From the NCBI RefSeq assembly GCF_000368825.1, contig NZ_KB849719.1, positions 201,803-265,802 on the forward strand: 64,000 bases of DNA, given 5' to 3'. The notes under the pieces are model-generated. The model saw nothing but the letters and a program-made list of their open reading frames with translations, ran no database searches and had not been told where the DNA came from. Of the stretch, positions 35,592-45,372 are shown one piece after another. This DNA comes from Acinetobacter ursingii DSM 16037 = CIP 107286 (GTDB lineage Bacteria > Pseudomonadota > Gammaproteobacteria > Pseudomonadales > Moraxellaceae). The position numbers and the translations under genes were made by a program. The first letter of the stretch is position 1; each line of letters begins with the position of its first letter.

Positions 35592-36514
35592 TGTTTCAGT
35601 CGATTCTTACTTAAACTGATCATCAGAACTCCAATAATATTAAGAATACATCCTAACCATTGCCATGTATTTAAATGTTCACCTAAAAAAGCAACTGCTA
35701 ATAAAATGGTGAGAATCGGGCCAATGGAGGCAATCATTGCAGATTGAGATGCGCCCAAACGTTGAATACTTTGCATCAATAATACAGTAGGTAAAACTGT
35801 CACAAAGAATCCGAGCCCTAGACCGTACCACCACACACTTAGCGGTAATTGTTGTAACAGTTGGATCGGTCGCGCTGTTTCTATAAAAAAATGCAGTAGT
35901 GTTCCTGCACAGGCGACGCTCAAAGCCAGACCCGTAAAGTTCCACGAACCAAATTTTTGAATTAAAGAAGGGGTCATAAGCAAATAAGAGGCAAAAGCCA
36001 CAGCACTGGCGAAAACCAGACTAACACCCAACCAAAAACCGCCCTGAATTGGTGCAATATTATACTCTTGCAGCATCACCAGAACCGTCCCTCCATAACT
36101 CAAAAAAATGGCAAACCAACTTTTTGCATTTATTTTTTGGCGATAGATCAGACTGGAGGCGAGTACAGTGAGGGTAGGATATAAAAATAAAATAATCCGC
36201 TCTAAAGAGGCACTGATATACATCAGACCTTTAAAATCCAGCCAACTGGCAAAGTAGTAGCCTAATAGCCCAGCTAAAACCAAAAGCAGCCAGTCTTTCT
36301 TGCTGACACCCTGATTATGATGCCGATTCAACCAGCAAATGATCAGGAAAAATGGTAACGCGCTTCCCATGCGTAAAGCCATCAGCACAGTTGCATCGAC
36401 CAATGGTGAAATGGCATAGGTTTGTTTAATAAAGATTGCTTTGGTACTAAACAGAAATGCAGCACATAGGGCAAATAAAGAGCCGACTTGTGTTGCAGAT
36501 AAAAAACGTTTCAT
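35588..36514 (-). CDS. EamA/DMT-family transporter
   Basis: This protein of about 308 aa has ten predicted membrane helices in two EamA repeats (first SLFALCAAFLFSTKAIFIKQ, second around LGVSLVFASAVAFASYLLMT). The start is placed at ATG 36514 (MKRFLSATQVGS) because family members begin about there; the longer in-frame extension to 36595 has no transporter-like sequence. No strong RBS decides the start. Such transporters export amino acids or other small metabolites; the substrate here is unknown. It is convergent with soxR. Confidence 0.85.
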   Translation of the reverse strand: MKRFLSATQVGSLFALCAAFLFSTKAIFIKQTYAISPLVDATVLMALRMGSALPFFLIICWLNRHHNQGVSKKDWLLLVLAGLLGYYFASWLDFKGLMYISASLERIILFLYPTLTVLASSLIYRQKINAKSWFAIFLSYGGTVLVMLQEYNIAPIQGGFWLGVSLVFASAVAFASYLLMTPSLIQKFGSWNFTGLALSVACAGTLLHFFIETARPIQLLQQLPLSVWWYGLGLGFFVTVLPTVLLMQSIQRLGASQSAMIASIGPILTILLAVAFLGEHLNTWQWLGCILNIIGVLMISLSKNRLKH

Positions 36515-36753
36515 TGAAAAGCCATGTTGGAGGGCATTGTTTGCCTTAAACTTAAGGCAAAACTGATAAATTGTATATCGGTCGAAATAAAACATGAATC
36601 ATTAGTTCAAAATATGGGTATTTATTAAATAAATAATGGGTAGCATTTTCCAAAAGTTTGCTTAAAATCCAAAAATTCAACAAGAACACACTCTGGGGGA
36701 AACATCGTTTATCACGATGTTTACACTTAAGGAAATTAGCTTGAGGAACGCTC

Positions 36754-37881
36754 ATGCAGATCGGAATCCCAACTGAAACAGTCGCGGGTGAACATCGTGT
36801 CGCCGCGACACCTGAGACAGTAAAGAAGTTGATTGGCGCTGGCCACAACGTAGTCATTGAACGTGGGGCAGGGGTAAAAGCTGCTTATATCGACAGTGCC
36901 TATGAGCAGGTTGGTGCGACCATTCAGGATGATGCCTATCAGGGCAGCCAATTGATTTTGAAAGTTCGCGCGCCACAAAGCGACGAAATTCAAAAACTTT
37001 CAGCCAATACCACTGTTGTGGCAATGTTTGACCCATATCGTAATCCTGATTTAGATCAGTTTGCGAGTCAAAACGTGTCTGCATTTGCGTTAGAGCTATT
37101 ACCGCGTACCTTATCTCGTGCCCAAAATATGGACGTTTTATCTTCTCAAGCCAACTTGGCGGGATATAAATCTGTGTTATTGGCTGCGGCTGAATATCAA
37201 CGTATGTTCCCAATGCTGATGACTGCTGCGGGTACAGTAAAACCTGCGCGCGTGGTGATTATGGGGGTGGGTGTAGCAGGTCTTCAGGCCATTGCAACTG
37301 CAAAACGTCTGGGTGCTGTAGTTGAAGCCACTGATTTGCGTCCGACTGCCAAAGAACAAGTAGAGTCTTTGGGTGGTAAATGGTTAGACGTACCAATGTC
37401 GCCAGAAGAACAAGCCCGTGCAGATGAAGCAGCTAAAAATGGTTACGGTTGGACACCGGGTGAACAGTACATCAAAGACCAAGCAGCAATCGTGGATAAA
37501 GCGGTTTCCAATGCCGATATCGTGATTACCACTGCACTCTTGCCAGGTCGTAATGCGCCGCGTCTCATCAAAGCTGAAACCGTGGCTAAAATGAAACCGG
37601 GTTCGGTCATTTTGGATATGGCAGTTGAAACTGGTGGAAATGTAGAGGGCTCTAAAGTCGGTGAAACGGTATTTACTGAAAATGGTGTGAAAATTTTGGG
37701 TGTTCCGAATATTCCATCGACACTTTCGACCGAAGCTTCTGCACTTTATGCACGTAATGTTTTTAACTTTGTTGAGACATTATTTGATGCCGACAAGAAT
37801 TTCTCGATTAATCCAGAAGAAGAAATTCAAAAAGCCCTATTGGTCACTCATGGCGGTCAAGTACTGCTGAAACGTGGTTAA
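36754..37881 (+). CDS. pntAA: NAD(P) transhydrogenase subunit alpha part 1 (PntAA)
   Basis: This is the NAD(H)-binding domain I of the proton-translocating transhydrogenase that makes NADPH from NADH at the inner membrane. The 375-aa protein has the alanine-dehydrogenase/PNT N-terminal region ([19 protein letters not shown]) and a Rossmann motif ([22 protein letters not shown]), and the RQD-like loop region precedes [28 protein letters not shown] precedes the ATG. It is the first of three genes because alpha is split into two polypeptides, as in Rhodospirillum and other alpha-split systems. Confidence 0.96.
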   Translation: MQIGIPTETVAGEHRVAATPETVKKLIGAGHNVVIERGAGVKAAYIDSAYEQVGATIQDDAYQGSQLILKVRAPQSDEIQKLSANTTVVAMFDPYRNPDLDQFASQNVSAFALELLPRTLSRAQNMDVLSSQANLAGYKSVLLAAAEYQRMFPMLMTAAGTVKPARVVIMGVGVAGLQAIATAKRLGAVVEATDLRPTAKEQVESLGGKWLDVPMSPEEQARADEAAKNGYGWTPGEQYIKDQAAIVDKAVSNADIVITTALLPGRNAPRLIKAETVAKMKPGSVILDMAVETGGNVEGSKVGETVFTENGVKILGVPNIPSTLSTEASALYARNVFNFVETLFDADKNFSINPEEEIQKALLVTHGGQVLLKRG

Positions 37882-37892
37882 GGAGATCTCTC

Positions 37893-38207
37893 ATGGTTGA
37901 AACGATTACAATTTTCGTGCTTGCCATCTTCGTAGGTTATTACGTGGTTTGGGGCGTGACACCTGCATTGCATACGCCACTCATGGCCGTGACCAATGCC
38001 TTATCTTCGATCATTATCGTGGGTGCGATGATTCAGACGGTGGGTCTGCCAATGATTGGGGTTGAGGGAAATGTGGATTTCCAATCTATTAATGTCGTGA
38101 GTGTGCTTGGCGCAATTGCCGTGTTCTTGGCCAGTATTAACATTTTTGGTGGTTTCGCAGTGACTGCGCGCATGCTGGAAATGTTTAAGCCGAAGCAGAA
38201 GAAATAA
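37893..38207 (+). CDS. pntAB: NAD(P) transhydrogenase subunit alpha part 2 (PntAB)
   Basis: This 104-aa membrane protein has three to four helices and corresponds to the C-terminal membrane part of the alpha subunit ([32 protein letters not shown] is the conserved segment). Together with PntB it forms the proton channel. It sits 11 bp after pntAA and 12 bp before pntB. Confidence 0.95.
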   Translation: MVETITIFVLAIFVGYYVVWGVTPALHTPLMAVTNALSSIIIVGAMIQTVGLPMIGVEGNVDFQSINVVSVLGAIAVFLASINIFGGFAVTARMLEMFKPKQKK

Positions 38208-38219
38208 GAGGACTGAAAC

Positions 38220-39674
38220 ATGGAATTTATTCGAGACAATGCGGGTTGGTTCTACCTGATTGGTGCAGTTCTTTTTATTTTGACTTTGCGTGGTTTGTCT
38301 AGCCCAAAAACAGCGATCTCAGGTAATCGTTACGGCATGGTCGGTATGGCCATTGCTGTATTGACCACGTTTTTTGTGGCTGATCATCCTGTAGTCTGGA
38401 TGATTGTGGGTGCAATGGTACTGGGTGCAGTGGTTGGTATTAGCCGTGCACGTACTGTTCCAATGACCCAAATGCCTGAAACGGTTGCTTTAATGCACTC
38501 TTTAGTTGGTTTGGCTGCGGTTCTAATTGCGATTGCTGCAATTTTACACAACAATCAATTGACTGCATTATTTGCACAAAATGAAGCGGCGTTAACTACT
38601 GCGGGTGTTCAACATGCCCACATGAGTAAAGTACATTTATTCGAATTGTTTGTCGGTTGTTTCGTTGGTGCGATTACCTTTACAGCTTCTGTATTTGCCT
38701 ATGGTAAATTGGCAGCCAAGAAATGGGCGAAAACCATTTCTGGTTCATGGGTAAAACCTGTTCAAGCCTTGATTTTTATTGCAATGTTGGCGTGTGGAAT
38801 TTATTTCTTTACGACAGGCAACATGGCTGCATTCTGGTCAATGACCATTCTTGCACTAGCGTTTGGTTGGGTGTGGATTGCCCCTGTCGGTGGCGGTGAT
38901 ATGCCAGTTGTGGTGTCACTGTTAAACTCATTCTCTGGCTGGGCTGCTGCGGGTATTGGTTTCACGCTTGAAAACAATATGTTGATTGTAGCGGGTTCAT
39001 TGGTGGGTTCATCAGGTGCAATTCTGTCTTACATCATGTGTAAAGCGATGAACCGTAGCATCATCAATGTATTGTTTGGTGGTGCGATGGGTGGGGCTGC
39101 GGTTGCAAGTGCTGCTAAAGGCGAACAAGTTCAGCGTAACTACCGTTCAGGTTCAGCCGATGATGCAGGCTTCTTGATGTCAAATGCGGATAGCGTGGTG
39201 ATTGTACCAGGTTATGGTATGGCTCAGGGTCGTGCACAAAATGCAGTGAAAGAGTTGTGTGAAATCCTGAAAGAACAAGGTGTAAAAGTTCGTTTTGCGA
39301 TTCACCCTGTTGCAGGTCGTATGCCGGGTCACATGAACGTACTTTTGGCAGAAGCTGACGTTGCTTATGAAGATATTTTGGAAATGGATGAGATTAACTC
39401 GGACTTTCCAGCAACTGATGTGGTGTTAGTGATCGGTGCGAATGACGTAGTCAACCCTGCTGCAAAAGATGATCCAAGCTCTCCAATTTATGGTATGCCA
39501 ATTTTGGAAGCACATAAAGCACGTACGATTATGGTGATCAAGCGTTCTATGGCAACGGGTTATGCGGGTCTGGACAATGACTTGTTCTATAACGAAAAAA
39601 CCATGATGGTGTTTGGTGATGCCAAGAAAGTGGTAGAAGATATGACTAAAGCTGTGAATGGTGGTGGTCACTAA
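38220..39674 (+). CDS. pntB: NAD(P) transhydrogenase subunit beta (PntB)
   Basis: This 484-aa protein has eight to nine membrane helices (residues about 5-290) followed by the NADP(H)-binding domain III (about 310-484: VVIVPGYGMAQGRAQNAVKELCEIL, HPVAGRMPGHMNVLLAEADV, VVLVIGANDVVNPAAKDD, VIKRSMATGYAGLDNDLFY). All signature motifs of the beta subunit are intact. It is the last gene of the pnt operon and is followed by a terminator. Confidence 0.97.
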   Translation: MEFIRDNAGWFYLIGAVLFILTLRGLSSPKTAISGNRYGMVGMAIAVLTTFFVADHPVVWMIVGAMVLGAVVGISRARTVPMTQMPETVALMHSLVGLAAVLIAIAAILHNNQLTALFAQNEAALTTAGVQHAHMSKVHLFELFVGCFVGAITFTASVFAYGKLAAKKWAKTISGSWVKPVQALIFIAMLACGIYFFTTGNMAAFWSMTILALAFGWVWIAPVGGGDMPVVVSLLNSFSGWAAAGIGFTLENNMLIVAGSLVGSSGAILSYIMCKAMNRSIINVLFGGAMGGAAVASAAKGEQVQRNYRSGSADDAGFLMSNADSVVIVPGYGMAQGRAQNAVKELCEILKEQGVKVRFAIHPVAGRMPGHMNVLLAEADVAYEDILEMDEINSDFPATDVVLVIGANDVVNPAAKDDPSSPIYGMPILEAHKARTIMVIKRSMATGYAGLDNDLFYNEKTMMVFGDAKKVVEDMTKAVNGGGH

Positions 39675-39690
39675 TCTGACTCGATATTAA

Positions 39691-39714
39691 AAACCACCTT
39701 CGGGTGGTTTTTTT
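39691..39714 (+). terminator. Rho-independent terminator of pnt operon
   Basis: AAACCACC-TTCG-GGTGGTTT, an 8-bp stem with a stable UUCG loop, followed by a T-run. Confidence 0.93.
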
Positions 39715-40020
39715 ATGCTTTAGCTGATCAATAACAAGGATCTGGTTACGAAGATTGCTTCAAGCATCAATATTCATGTTCGGATATCGGTTAATTTGCT
39801 TTTTATTTTGCTTCTTTCATCCTTGTTTTAAACTCTCTTTATATTTTTAATTTTCTGTGTTTCACAATCTTGTTTAGACAAAGCCATAAAGATGCTAATA
39901 CTAAATCTGATCTTTTTAGACTAAATGTTGTTACAAAAACAAATTTTTGTGACATTGGTTTTTTATAAAACACCCTTACAATGTTTATATGATTAATTTT
40001 ATTAAAACAACGAGATAAGC
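39715..40020. other. Intergenic region with promoter of next gene
   Basis: About 300 bp with no gene. The right part is AT-rich and presumably carries the promoter of the BI-1 family gene (AACGAGATAAGC RBS region just before the ATG). Confidence 0.5.
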
Positions 40021-40752
40021 ATGCAAAGTAATAACCCTATTCTAACTCGGGTTGAAACCTACAGCGATGTGGGACATTCCATGACGGTTGCTGGTGCAGT
40101 ACAAAAATCGATTGCTTTAACATTGGTTGCTGCCATTACAGGTTTGGCTGTATTTTTTTATTGTGCTTTTAGCTTGAATTTTGCATTGGCTTCTGCTGCA
40201 ACGTGGGTAGGGGCAATCGGTGGTTTGATTCTTGCGCTAGTTGCAACCTTTAAACCGAATACTGCCCAGACTTTGGCGATTCCCTATGCTTTATTTGAAG
40301 GCGCATTTTTAGGTGGGATTTCGTTTATGTTTCAGGCGAAATTTCCAGGTGCGCCTTTACAGGCGTTATTGGCCACTTTTGTGACGACATTGGTGATGTT
40401 TGGTCTATATAAATTCCAAATTATTCGCGCTACTGAAAAATTTAAAGCTGTGGTCATGTCTGCAACCATTGCAATTGCGATTGTATTTTTGGTGCAACTT
40501 GTGATGAGACTAGCATTTGCATCAAGTGTACCGTACATCTTTGAAAGTAATTGGTTAGGGATAGGTTTTGCGGCATTTGTTGCTGTGATTGCCTCGCTTA
40601 ATCTGATTCTGGATTTTGATTTAATTGAATCTGCGGCTGCGCAGCATGCACCTAAAGCGTTTGAGTGGGTGTGTGGGATTGCATTATTGTCAACCTTAGT
40701 CTGGATGTATATTTCATTCTTGCGTTTGATTGGCATTTTGTCGAATGACTAA
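40021..40752 (+). CDS. Bax inhibitor-1/YccA-family membrane protein
   Basis: This 243-aa integral membrane protein has seven predicted helices. It shows the BI-1 family features: TAQTLAIPYALFEGAFLGGIS in the middle, and a C-terminal NLILDFDLIESAAAQHAPKAFEWVCGIALLSTLVWMYISFLRL segment with the conserved Asp pair (DFDLIE) that gates ion leak in structural work on the family. It is the YccA/TMBIM type; the bacterial role (for example modulation of FtsH or ion homeostasis) is not settled. It is monocistronic with its own terminator. Confidence 0.93.
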   Translation: MQSNNPILTRVETYSDVGHSMTVAGAVQKSIALTLVAAITGLAVFFYCAFSLNFALASAATWVGAIGGLILALVATFKPNTAQTLAIPYALFEGAFLGGISFMFQAKFPGAPLQALLATFVTTLVMFGLYKFQIIRATEKFKAVVMSATIAIAIVFLVQLVMRLAFASSVPYIFESNWLGIGFAAFVAVIASLNLILDFDLIESAAAQHAPKAFEWVCGIALLSTLVWMYISFLRLIGILSND

Positions 40753-40778
40753 AAAGTTCATTGGTTTACCAGTCCGTA

Positions 40779-40808
40779 AAAAAATCGCTCCGAAATGAGC
40801 GATTTTTT
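40779..40808 (+). terminator. Rho-independent terminator
   Basis: AAAAAATCGCTC pairs with GAGCGATTTTTT around a 6-nt loop, with a T-run; it ends the BI-1 family transcript before fabI. Confidence 0.92.
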
Positions 40809-40910
40809 TATACAGTTTTCTTATGAAAAGGTAAAAAAGATGCATTATGCAATTTCGCAAATGCCAGAAGCTTGGCATTATGCATATAAATTTTTTCAAG
40901 TGAGTTACCC

Positions 40911-41714
40911 ATGGCACAAGGATTATTAACTGGTAAACGTTTTTTGATTGCTGGTATTGCAAGCAAATTATCAATTGCTTTTGGTATTGCACAAGCATTG
41001 CATCGTGAAGGCGCTGAACTAGCATTTACCTATCCAAATGAAAAATTAAAAAAACGTGTTGATGAGTTTGCTGCGCAATTTGGTTCATCATTAGTCTTTC
41101 CTTGTGATGTCGCTGTGGATGCTGAAATTGACAATGCTTTTGTAGAGTTGGCAAAACACTGGGATGGTCTGGATGGGGTGGTGCATTCAATTGGTTTTGC
41201 CCCAGCACATACATTAGATGGTGACTTTACCGACGTAACTGATCGTGATGGTTTTCGTATAGCTCATGACATCAGTGCCTATAGCTTCGTGGCGATGGCA
41301 CGTGCCGCAAAACCTTTGTTAAAGGTGCGTCAAGGCTGTCTATTGACTTTGACTTATCAAGGTTCTGAACGTGTGATGCCAAATTATAATGTCATGGGGA
41401 TGGCAAAGGCTTCACTTGAAGCGGGTGTGCGTTATTTAGCATCAAGTTTGGGTGCGGATGGTATTCGTGTTAATGCGATTTCAGCAGGACCAATTCGTAC
41501 TTTGGCGGCATCAGGGATTAAATCATTCCGTAAGATGTTAGATGCCAATGAAAAAATTTCGCCACTAAAACGTAATGTGACCATTGAAGAAGTGGGCAAT
41601 GCTGCATTATTCCTGTGTTCACCATGGGCTTCAGGGATTACAGGTGAAATTATGTATGTAGATGCTGGCTTTAATACGGTTGGTATGAGTGCATCGATGA
41701 TGGATGATGAGTAA
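40911..41714 (+). CDS. fabI: Enoyl-ACP reductase [NADH] FabI
   Basis: This enzyme reduces trans-2-enoyl-ACP in the last step of each fatty acid elongation cycle and is the triclosan target. The 267-aa SDR protein has the FabI N-terminus ([27 protein letters not shown]), the Tyr-x6-Lys catalytic pair (in [20 protein letters not shown]) and the C-terminal [10 protein letters not shown]. The active-site region [15 protein letters not shown] is normal. It is monocistronic and followed by a terminator. Confidence 0.97.
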   Translation: MAQGLLTGKRFLIAGIASKLSIAFGIAQALHREGAELAFTYPNEKLKKRVDEFAAQFGSSLVFPCDVAVDAEIDNAFVELAKHWDGLDGVVHSIGFAPAHTLDGDFTDVTDRDGFRIAHDISAYSFVAMARAAKPLLKVRQGCLLTLTYQGSERVMPNYNVMGMAKASLEAGVRYLASSLGADGIRVNAISAGPIRTLAASGIKSFRKMLDANEKISPLKRNVTIEEVGNAALFLCSPWASGITGEIMYVDAGFNTVGMSASMMDDE

Positions 41715-41737
41715 AAACAAAACCCTTATTCGATAAA

Positions 41738-41763
41738 AAAATGATGCTGCGGCATCATTTTTT
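41738..41763 (+). terminator. Rho-independent terminator of fabI
   Basis: AAAATGATGC-TGCG-GCATCATTTT stem-loop followed by more Ts. Confidence 0.92.
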
Positions 41764-42189
41764 ATTTATCAAATAAATTTGACTTAAAACTACCCTAGCA
41801 ACATACCTATCTAGAACAATGCCATCTAGAACAACGCTATGCCAGCGAATTAACTTTAATACGCCGTAGCATCATAACCGTATTTTGATACACCCCCTTA
41901 CAACACCGACCTGAAACTCATCCACAGCGAGCAAAAGTGGTGGGAACAAAGGATCATGTCATTCATGTGGAAACATAGGGGCGAATTAAAATTTGCTTTT
42001 GTTTACTCCAAATTGAAAAGCCTATGACATCAGATAAAATGTACCAAAATGTCAGTGGAAGTTTCATTTTTCACGCTTCAATCCTATGCTAATAATTGAC
42101 TCTATTTTGAATAGACTTCTTTCATAAGTCCCTTTTATTTCTACCTGTGGGAGAAAAATAAAGAGGGTTTAAACCATCATGAAAGCAGT
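41764..42189. other. Intergenic region, no gene identified
   Basis: About 430 bp without an open frame of note. It includes an 11-bp direct repeat (ATCTAGAACAA, twice within about 30 bp near 41810-41835) and a GC-richer central part (41860-41985) unlike the surrounding AT-rich spacers, which could hold a small RNA or a decayed gene. I cannot assign it. Confidence 0.4.
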
Positions 42190-43788
42190 CTAATATTTAA
42201 CACGATTACGACCTTGAGCTTTTGCTTCATATAATTTTTCATCTGCCACTCTAAAAACACGTTTAATATCCTTGGAAGAGTTTGGCCAATAGGCAAGACC
42301 AATGGAAATAGTCACTTTCCCGACTTCTGGAATCACTGTATTTTCAATTGCCTCTCGAATACGTTCAGCAATAATAAGACCAGTAGAAGAATCTATCGCT
42401 GGTGCTAAAATAATGAACTCCTCGCCACCAATACGACAACATGCATCGATATCTCGTGAATTCTCCTTAATTTTTTCTGCGATAATTTTTAAGACGACAT
42501 CACCATTTTCATGCCCATAAACATCGTTCACTTTTTTAAAATGATCAATATCAAGTGCAATCACAAAAAAATGTGTTTCAGATTTAATAAACTCATCTAA
42601 AAATAATTCCATACCACGACGATTATAAAAACCGGTAAGTGGATCGGTATTGACGTAAAAATTTAACTCAGAAATCTTTTGTTTGAATTGTTGAGAACTT
42701 AATAATAAGGACAATTTAAATTTGAGTACTTCATAATACCAAGGATCAATTTCCTTAATTTTATGTTCTGTTGTGGTCGCATTTAAATGGCTTGCCATCT
42801 TGGCGAGTTGAGCCAATGGTGCTGAGATTAAATAAGAAATTCGCCATACAATAAAAAAGATAAACACGTAAAAGAACAGCATACCAGCAATAATTTTTAC
42901 AATAATTGAAGATGCCTGTGCTAAAAGCTCACGCGTGGGCTGTTGAGAAATAACAATCCATTGAGTTGTTGGAATAGATGCAAATCCAGCCAAATTATCT
43001 TCACCTGAACCATCTTTGATCTGAATCTTTCCATTTTTTTCTTTCAGCATGGTACTGAGTTCACTATTTTGTGTGTCTAAAGTACCAATCCGTTTTTCAT
43101 CAGGATGGAAAATAATATGCTGATTACTATCAATGACATACATGTAACTTTTTTTATAACCATATTTCATGGTTAGCAATTCATTCAAAATATTGTCTTT
43201 TTTGAGATAAATCGCAGCGCCAATAAACCCTAGATATCGATGATTTTGATCAAAAATAGGTTGAGATAAAAATACAATTAAATTCTTTGTAATGGATGAA
43301 TAAGGCGGTGTGACCACCGTTGATTGATTTTTGAGTGACATTTCAAAGCCAAGCGTGTGATTTACCACGTTCTTATTGAGTTTTAATTGTTCAGGGGCAA
43401 AACTTCGAATATTCCCATTACGATCAGACACAATCACACTATTAAAATAATCAGACTGAAATTTCAACCGATCGACTTCTGCTTGCATGACTTGTTCATT
43501 GCCAAAGGATTGACCCAAGAGTTTGGCACTATAGTCCAACTCTTTGAGCATCATTTTGAAATGACTATTAGTTCCTTTGGCAATCTTGGATGCATATTCC
43601 ATATTGACTGAAAGGGAGTTGTTAATGAGTTGATTTTTTTGAATATAGTAACTTACTAATAATGAAATAATAAACAGACTAATCACGCTAAAAATAGCCA
43701 GAAGCAGAATTAACTTTCTTAGATTGAGTTGTAATGAGTGAATTAATTGTTGGAAAATCATGGAATAAAAAAATATCTGACTTTGCAT
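42190..43788 (-). CDS. Cache-domain diguanylate cyclase
   Basis: This 532-aa membrane enzyme makes cyclic di-GMP. It has TM1 (about residues 22-45), a periplasmic dCache sensor (about 50-300; with KSYMYVIDSNQHIIFHPDE), TM2 (about 300-320), a linker, and a C-terminal GGDEF domain (about 370-532) with active-site motif GGEEF in CCRIGGEEFI. An RxxD (RDID) five residues before it is an intact product-inhibition I-site. The conserved DPLTGFYNRR start of the domain is present. The longest frame is used; an ATG 27 bp downstream is an alternative start. It is monocistronic; the ligand is unknown, and Cache domains often bind amino acids or small organic acids. Confidence 0.93.
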   Translation of the reverse strand: MQSQIFFYSMIFQQLIHSLQLNLRKLILLLAIFSVISLFIISLLVSYYIQKNQLINNSLSVNMEYASKIAKGTNSHFKMMLKELDYSAKLLGQSFGNEQVMQAEVDRLKFQSDYFNSVIVSDRNGNIRSFAPEQLKLNKNVVNHTLGFEMSLKNQSTVVTPPYSSITKNLIVFLSQPIFDQNHRYLGFIGAAIYLKKDNILNELLTMKYGYKKSYMYVIDSNQHIIFHPDEKRIGTLDTQNSELSTMLKEKNGKIQIKDGSGEDNLAGFASIPTTQWIVISQQPTRELLAQASSIIVKIIAGMLFFYVFIFFIVWRISYLISAPLAQLAKMASHLNATTTEHKIKEIDPWYYEVLKFKLSLLLSSQQFKQKISELNFYVNTDPLTGFYNRRGMELFLDEFIKSETHFFVIALDIDHFKKVNDVYGHENGDVVLKIIAEKIKENSRDIDACCRIGGEEFIILAPAIDSSTGLIIAERIREAIENTVIPEVGKVTISIGLAYWPNSSKDIKRVFRVADEKLYEAKAQGRNRVKY

Positions 43789-44039
43789 TGTATAGTATAT
43801 TTTTTGAATGATTTAATCGAATTAAATATTAAAAAAATGGGGTATTTATTCTTGGAATAACCCTACAATTAAAAGCGGTGAGTTATCATAAGCTTAAGAT
43901 TATTTTACTTTTATCGTTGATTTTTTGGTAAAAATTTGCTAAATGTAAGTGGTGTAATGTTTTCATTTTTATTTTTTATTGTTTTGTTTTTATTCTCCAT
44001 ATTCTAACCATAATAATCACAATTTCCATGAGGCGGACC

Positions 44040-45308
44040 ATGAGTTTACAGTTGTTAGAGCTTGATCAAGCAGATCAGCTAAGTGCTTGCCGCTTATCGC
44101 TACTCCTTGGTCTAAAAAGTGAGCATAATCTGATTCAACAGTTTTTAGAATTTGGTAAAAACTTGATCGGGGCTCAAAAGGCAATTTTATGTTTCCATGA
44201 AGAAACTTATTTTTGGCATCATGCTGATCAGAAGATTCATGCGGTACTTAAATTACAAAAATGTAATAATGCGCAATTTTTTAAAGATCGAGTTTTTATT
44301 GATCAAAAACATCCGCATTATATGGATTTTTCAGCCTATATGAATGAAGGCGGCGTAGAACATCATCGTATTATTGCCGTTAATATTTTAAAAAATAATG
44401 AATCGATAGGAATTGCATTATTTTTTGATAATGATGAACAAAGCTTTGATCCAGTTAAAATTTCATTGCTTGCTGAACATGGAATGAATTTTTCGCGTTA
44501 TCTTGAGCTAAAATATAATCATGAGATTTTGAATGAATTATATGAACAGCAGTGTGCTTTGAATTTTAGTAAAACTAAGTTTTTTTCTATTATTTCACAT
44601 GATTTGCGTGCGCCGTTTCATGGTTTGCTGGGCTTCTCTGAAGTTTTAGCCAAAGAGCGTGATACTTTAGACGAATCAAGTGTGCAAAATATTGCAGACT
44701 ATCTATATGAAACGTCACAGTCGACCTACAATCTGTTAGAAAGCCTGTTGGAATGGGCGATGGCAGAAGGTGGTCGCTTTGTCTATCATCCAATTAACTT
44801 TAACCTCAAACAAGCAACCTCGATTGTCATTAAGGTCTTAAATACATTGGCGATTAAAAAGAAAATTGCGCTGATTGACGAAATTCCAGAAGATTTAAAA
44901 GTATATGCCGACATCAATATGATTACTTCGGTGATCCAAAATCTAGTTTCAAATGCCTTAAAATTTACACGATTAGATGGTTATGGTTTTGTGGCACTTC
45001 GTGCCAGTTTTACCAATGATGGTATTGAAATTCAGATCGAAGATAATGGTTTGGGCATGACAGAGTTGCAAATGTCTACCGTTTTCCATCCTCGAATTAC
45101 GGCAAGTTTAAGAGGAACCGATGGGGAAAAAGGTGCGGGTCTGGGTTTAACGTTATGTAAACGATTTATTGACCTCAATCTTGGAAAAATTTCAGTCAGT
45201 TCCAAAGAGGGAGAAGGCACGATATTCAAAGTGGTATTGCCTTGCTCGACGGATGGAACTGGAATGTTGCTTGCTCAAAAAGATAGCGGCGATGTTACTG
45301 TTGCATAA
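44040..45308 (+). CDS. Soluble sensor histidine kinase (orphan)
   Basis: This protein of about 422 aa has no membrane helices. The N-terminal 150 residues look GAF-like (QKAILCFHEETYFWH, IIAVNILKNNESIGIALFF). A HisKA domain with H-box FSIISHDLRAPFHGLLGFSE (about residue 185) and an HATPase domain (VIQNLVSNALKF, IEDNGLGM, GAGLGLTLCKRFI) follow. The ATG at 44040 has GAGGCGG upstream, better than the ATG 12 bp earlier. No response regulator gene is adjacent. In Acinetobacter a similar kinase lies upstream of glnE; its signal is unknown. Confidence 0.9.
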   Translation: MSLQLLELDQADQLSACRLSLLLGLKSEHNLIQQFLEFGKNLIGAQKAILCFHEETYFWHHADQKIHAVLKLQKCNNAQFFKDRVFIDQKHPHYMDFSAYMNEGGVEHHRIIAVNILKNNESIGIALFFDNDEQSFDPVKISLLAEHGMNFSRYLELKYNHEILNELYEQQCALNFSKTKFFSIISHDLRAPFHGLLGFSEVLAKERDTLDESSVQNIADYLYETSQSTYNLLESLLEWAMAEGGRFVYHPINFNLKQATSIVIKVLNTLAIKKKIALIDEIPEDLKVYADINMITSVIQNLVSNALKFTRLDGYGFVALRASFTNDGIEIQIEDNGLGMTELQMSTVFHPRITASLRGTDGEKGAGLGLTLCKRFIDLNLGKISVSSKEGEGTIFKVVLPCSTDGTGMLLAQKDSGDVTVA

Positions 45309-45372
45309 ATAGATTTCCCTAAATGAACCTGCAACTGTTATAACTATGTTAAATAGAAGTTGCAGGTTTGTT

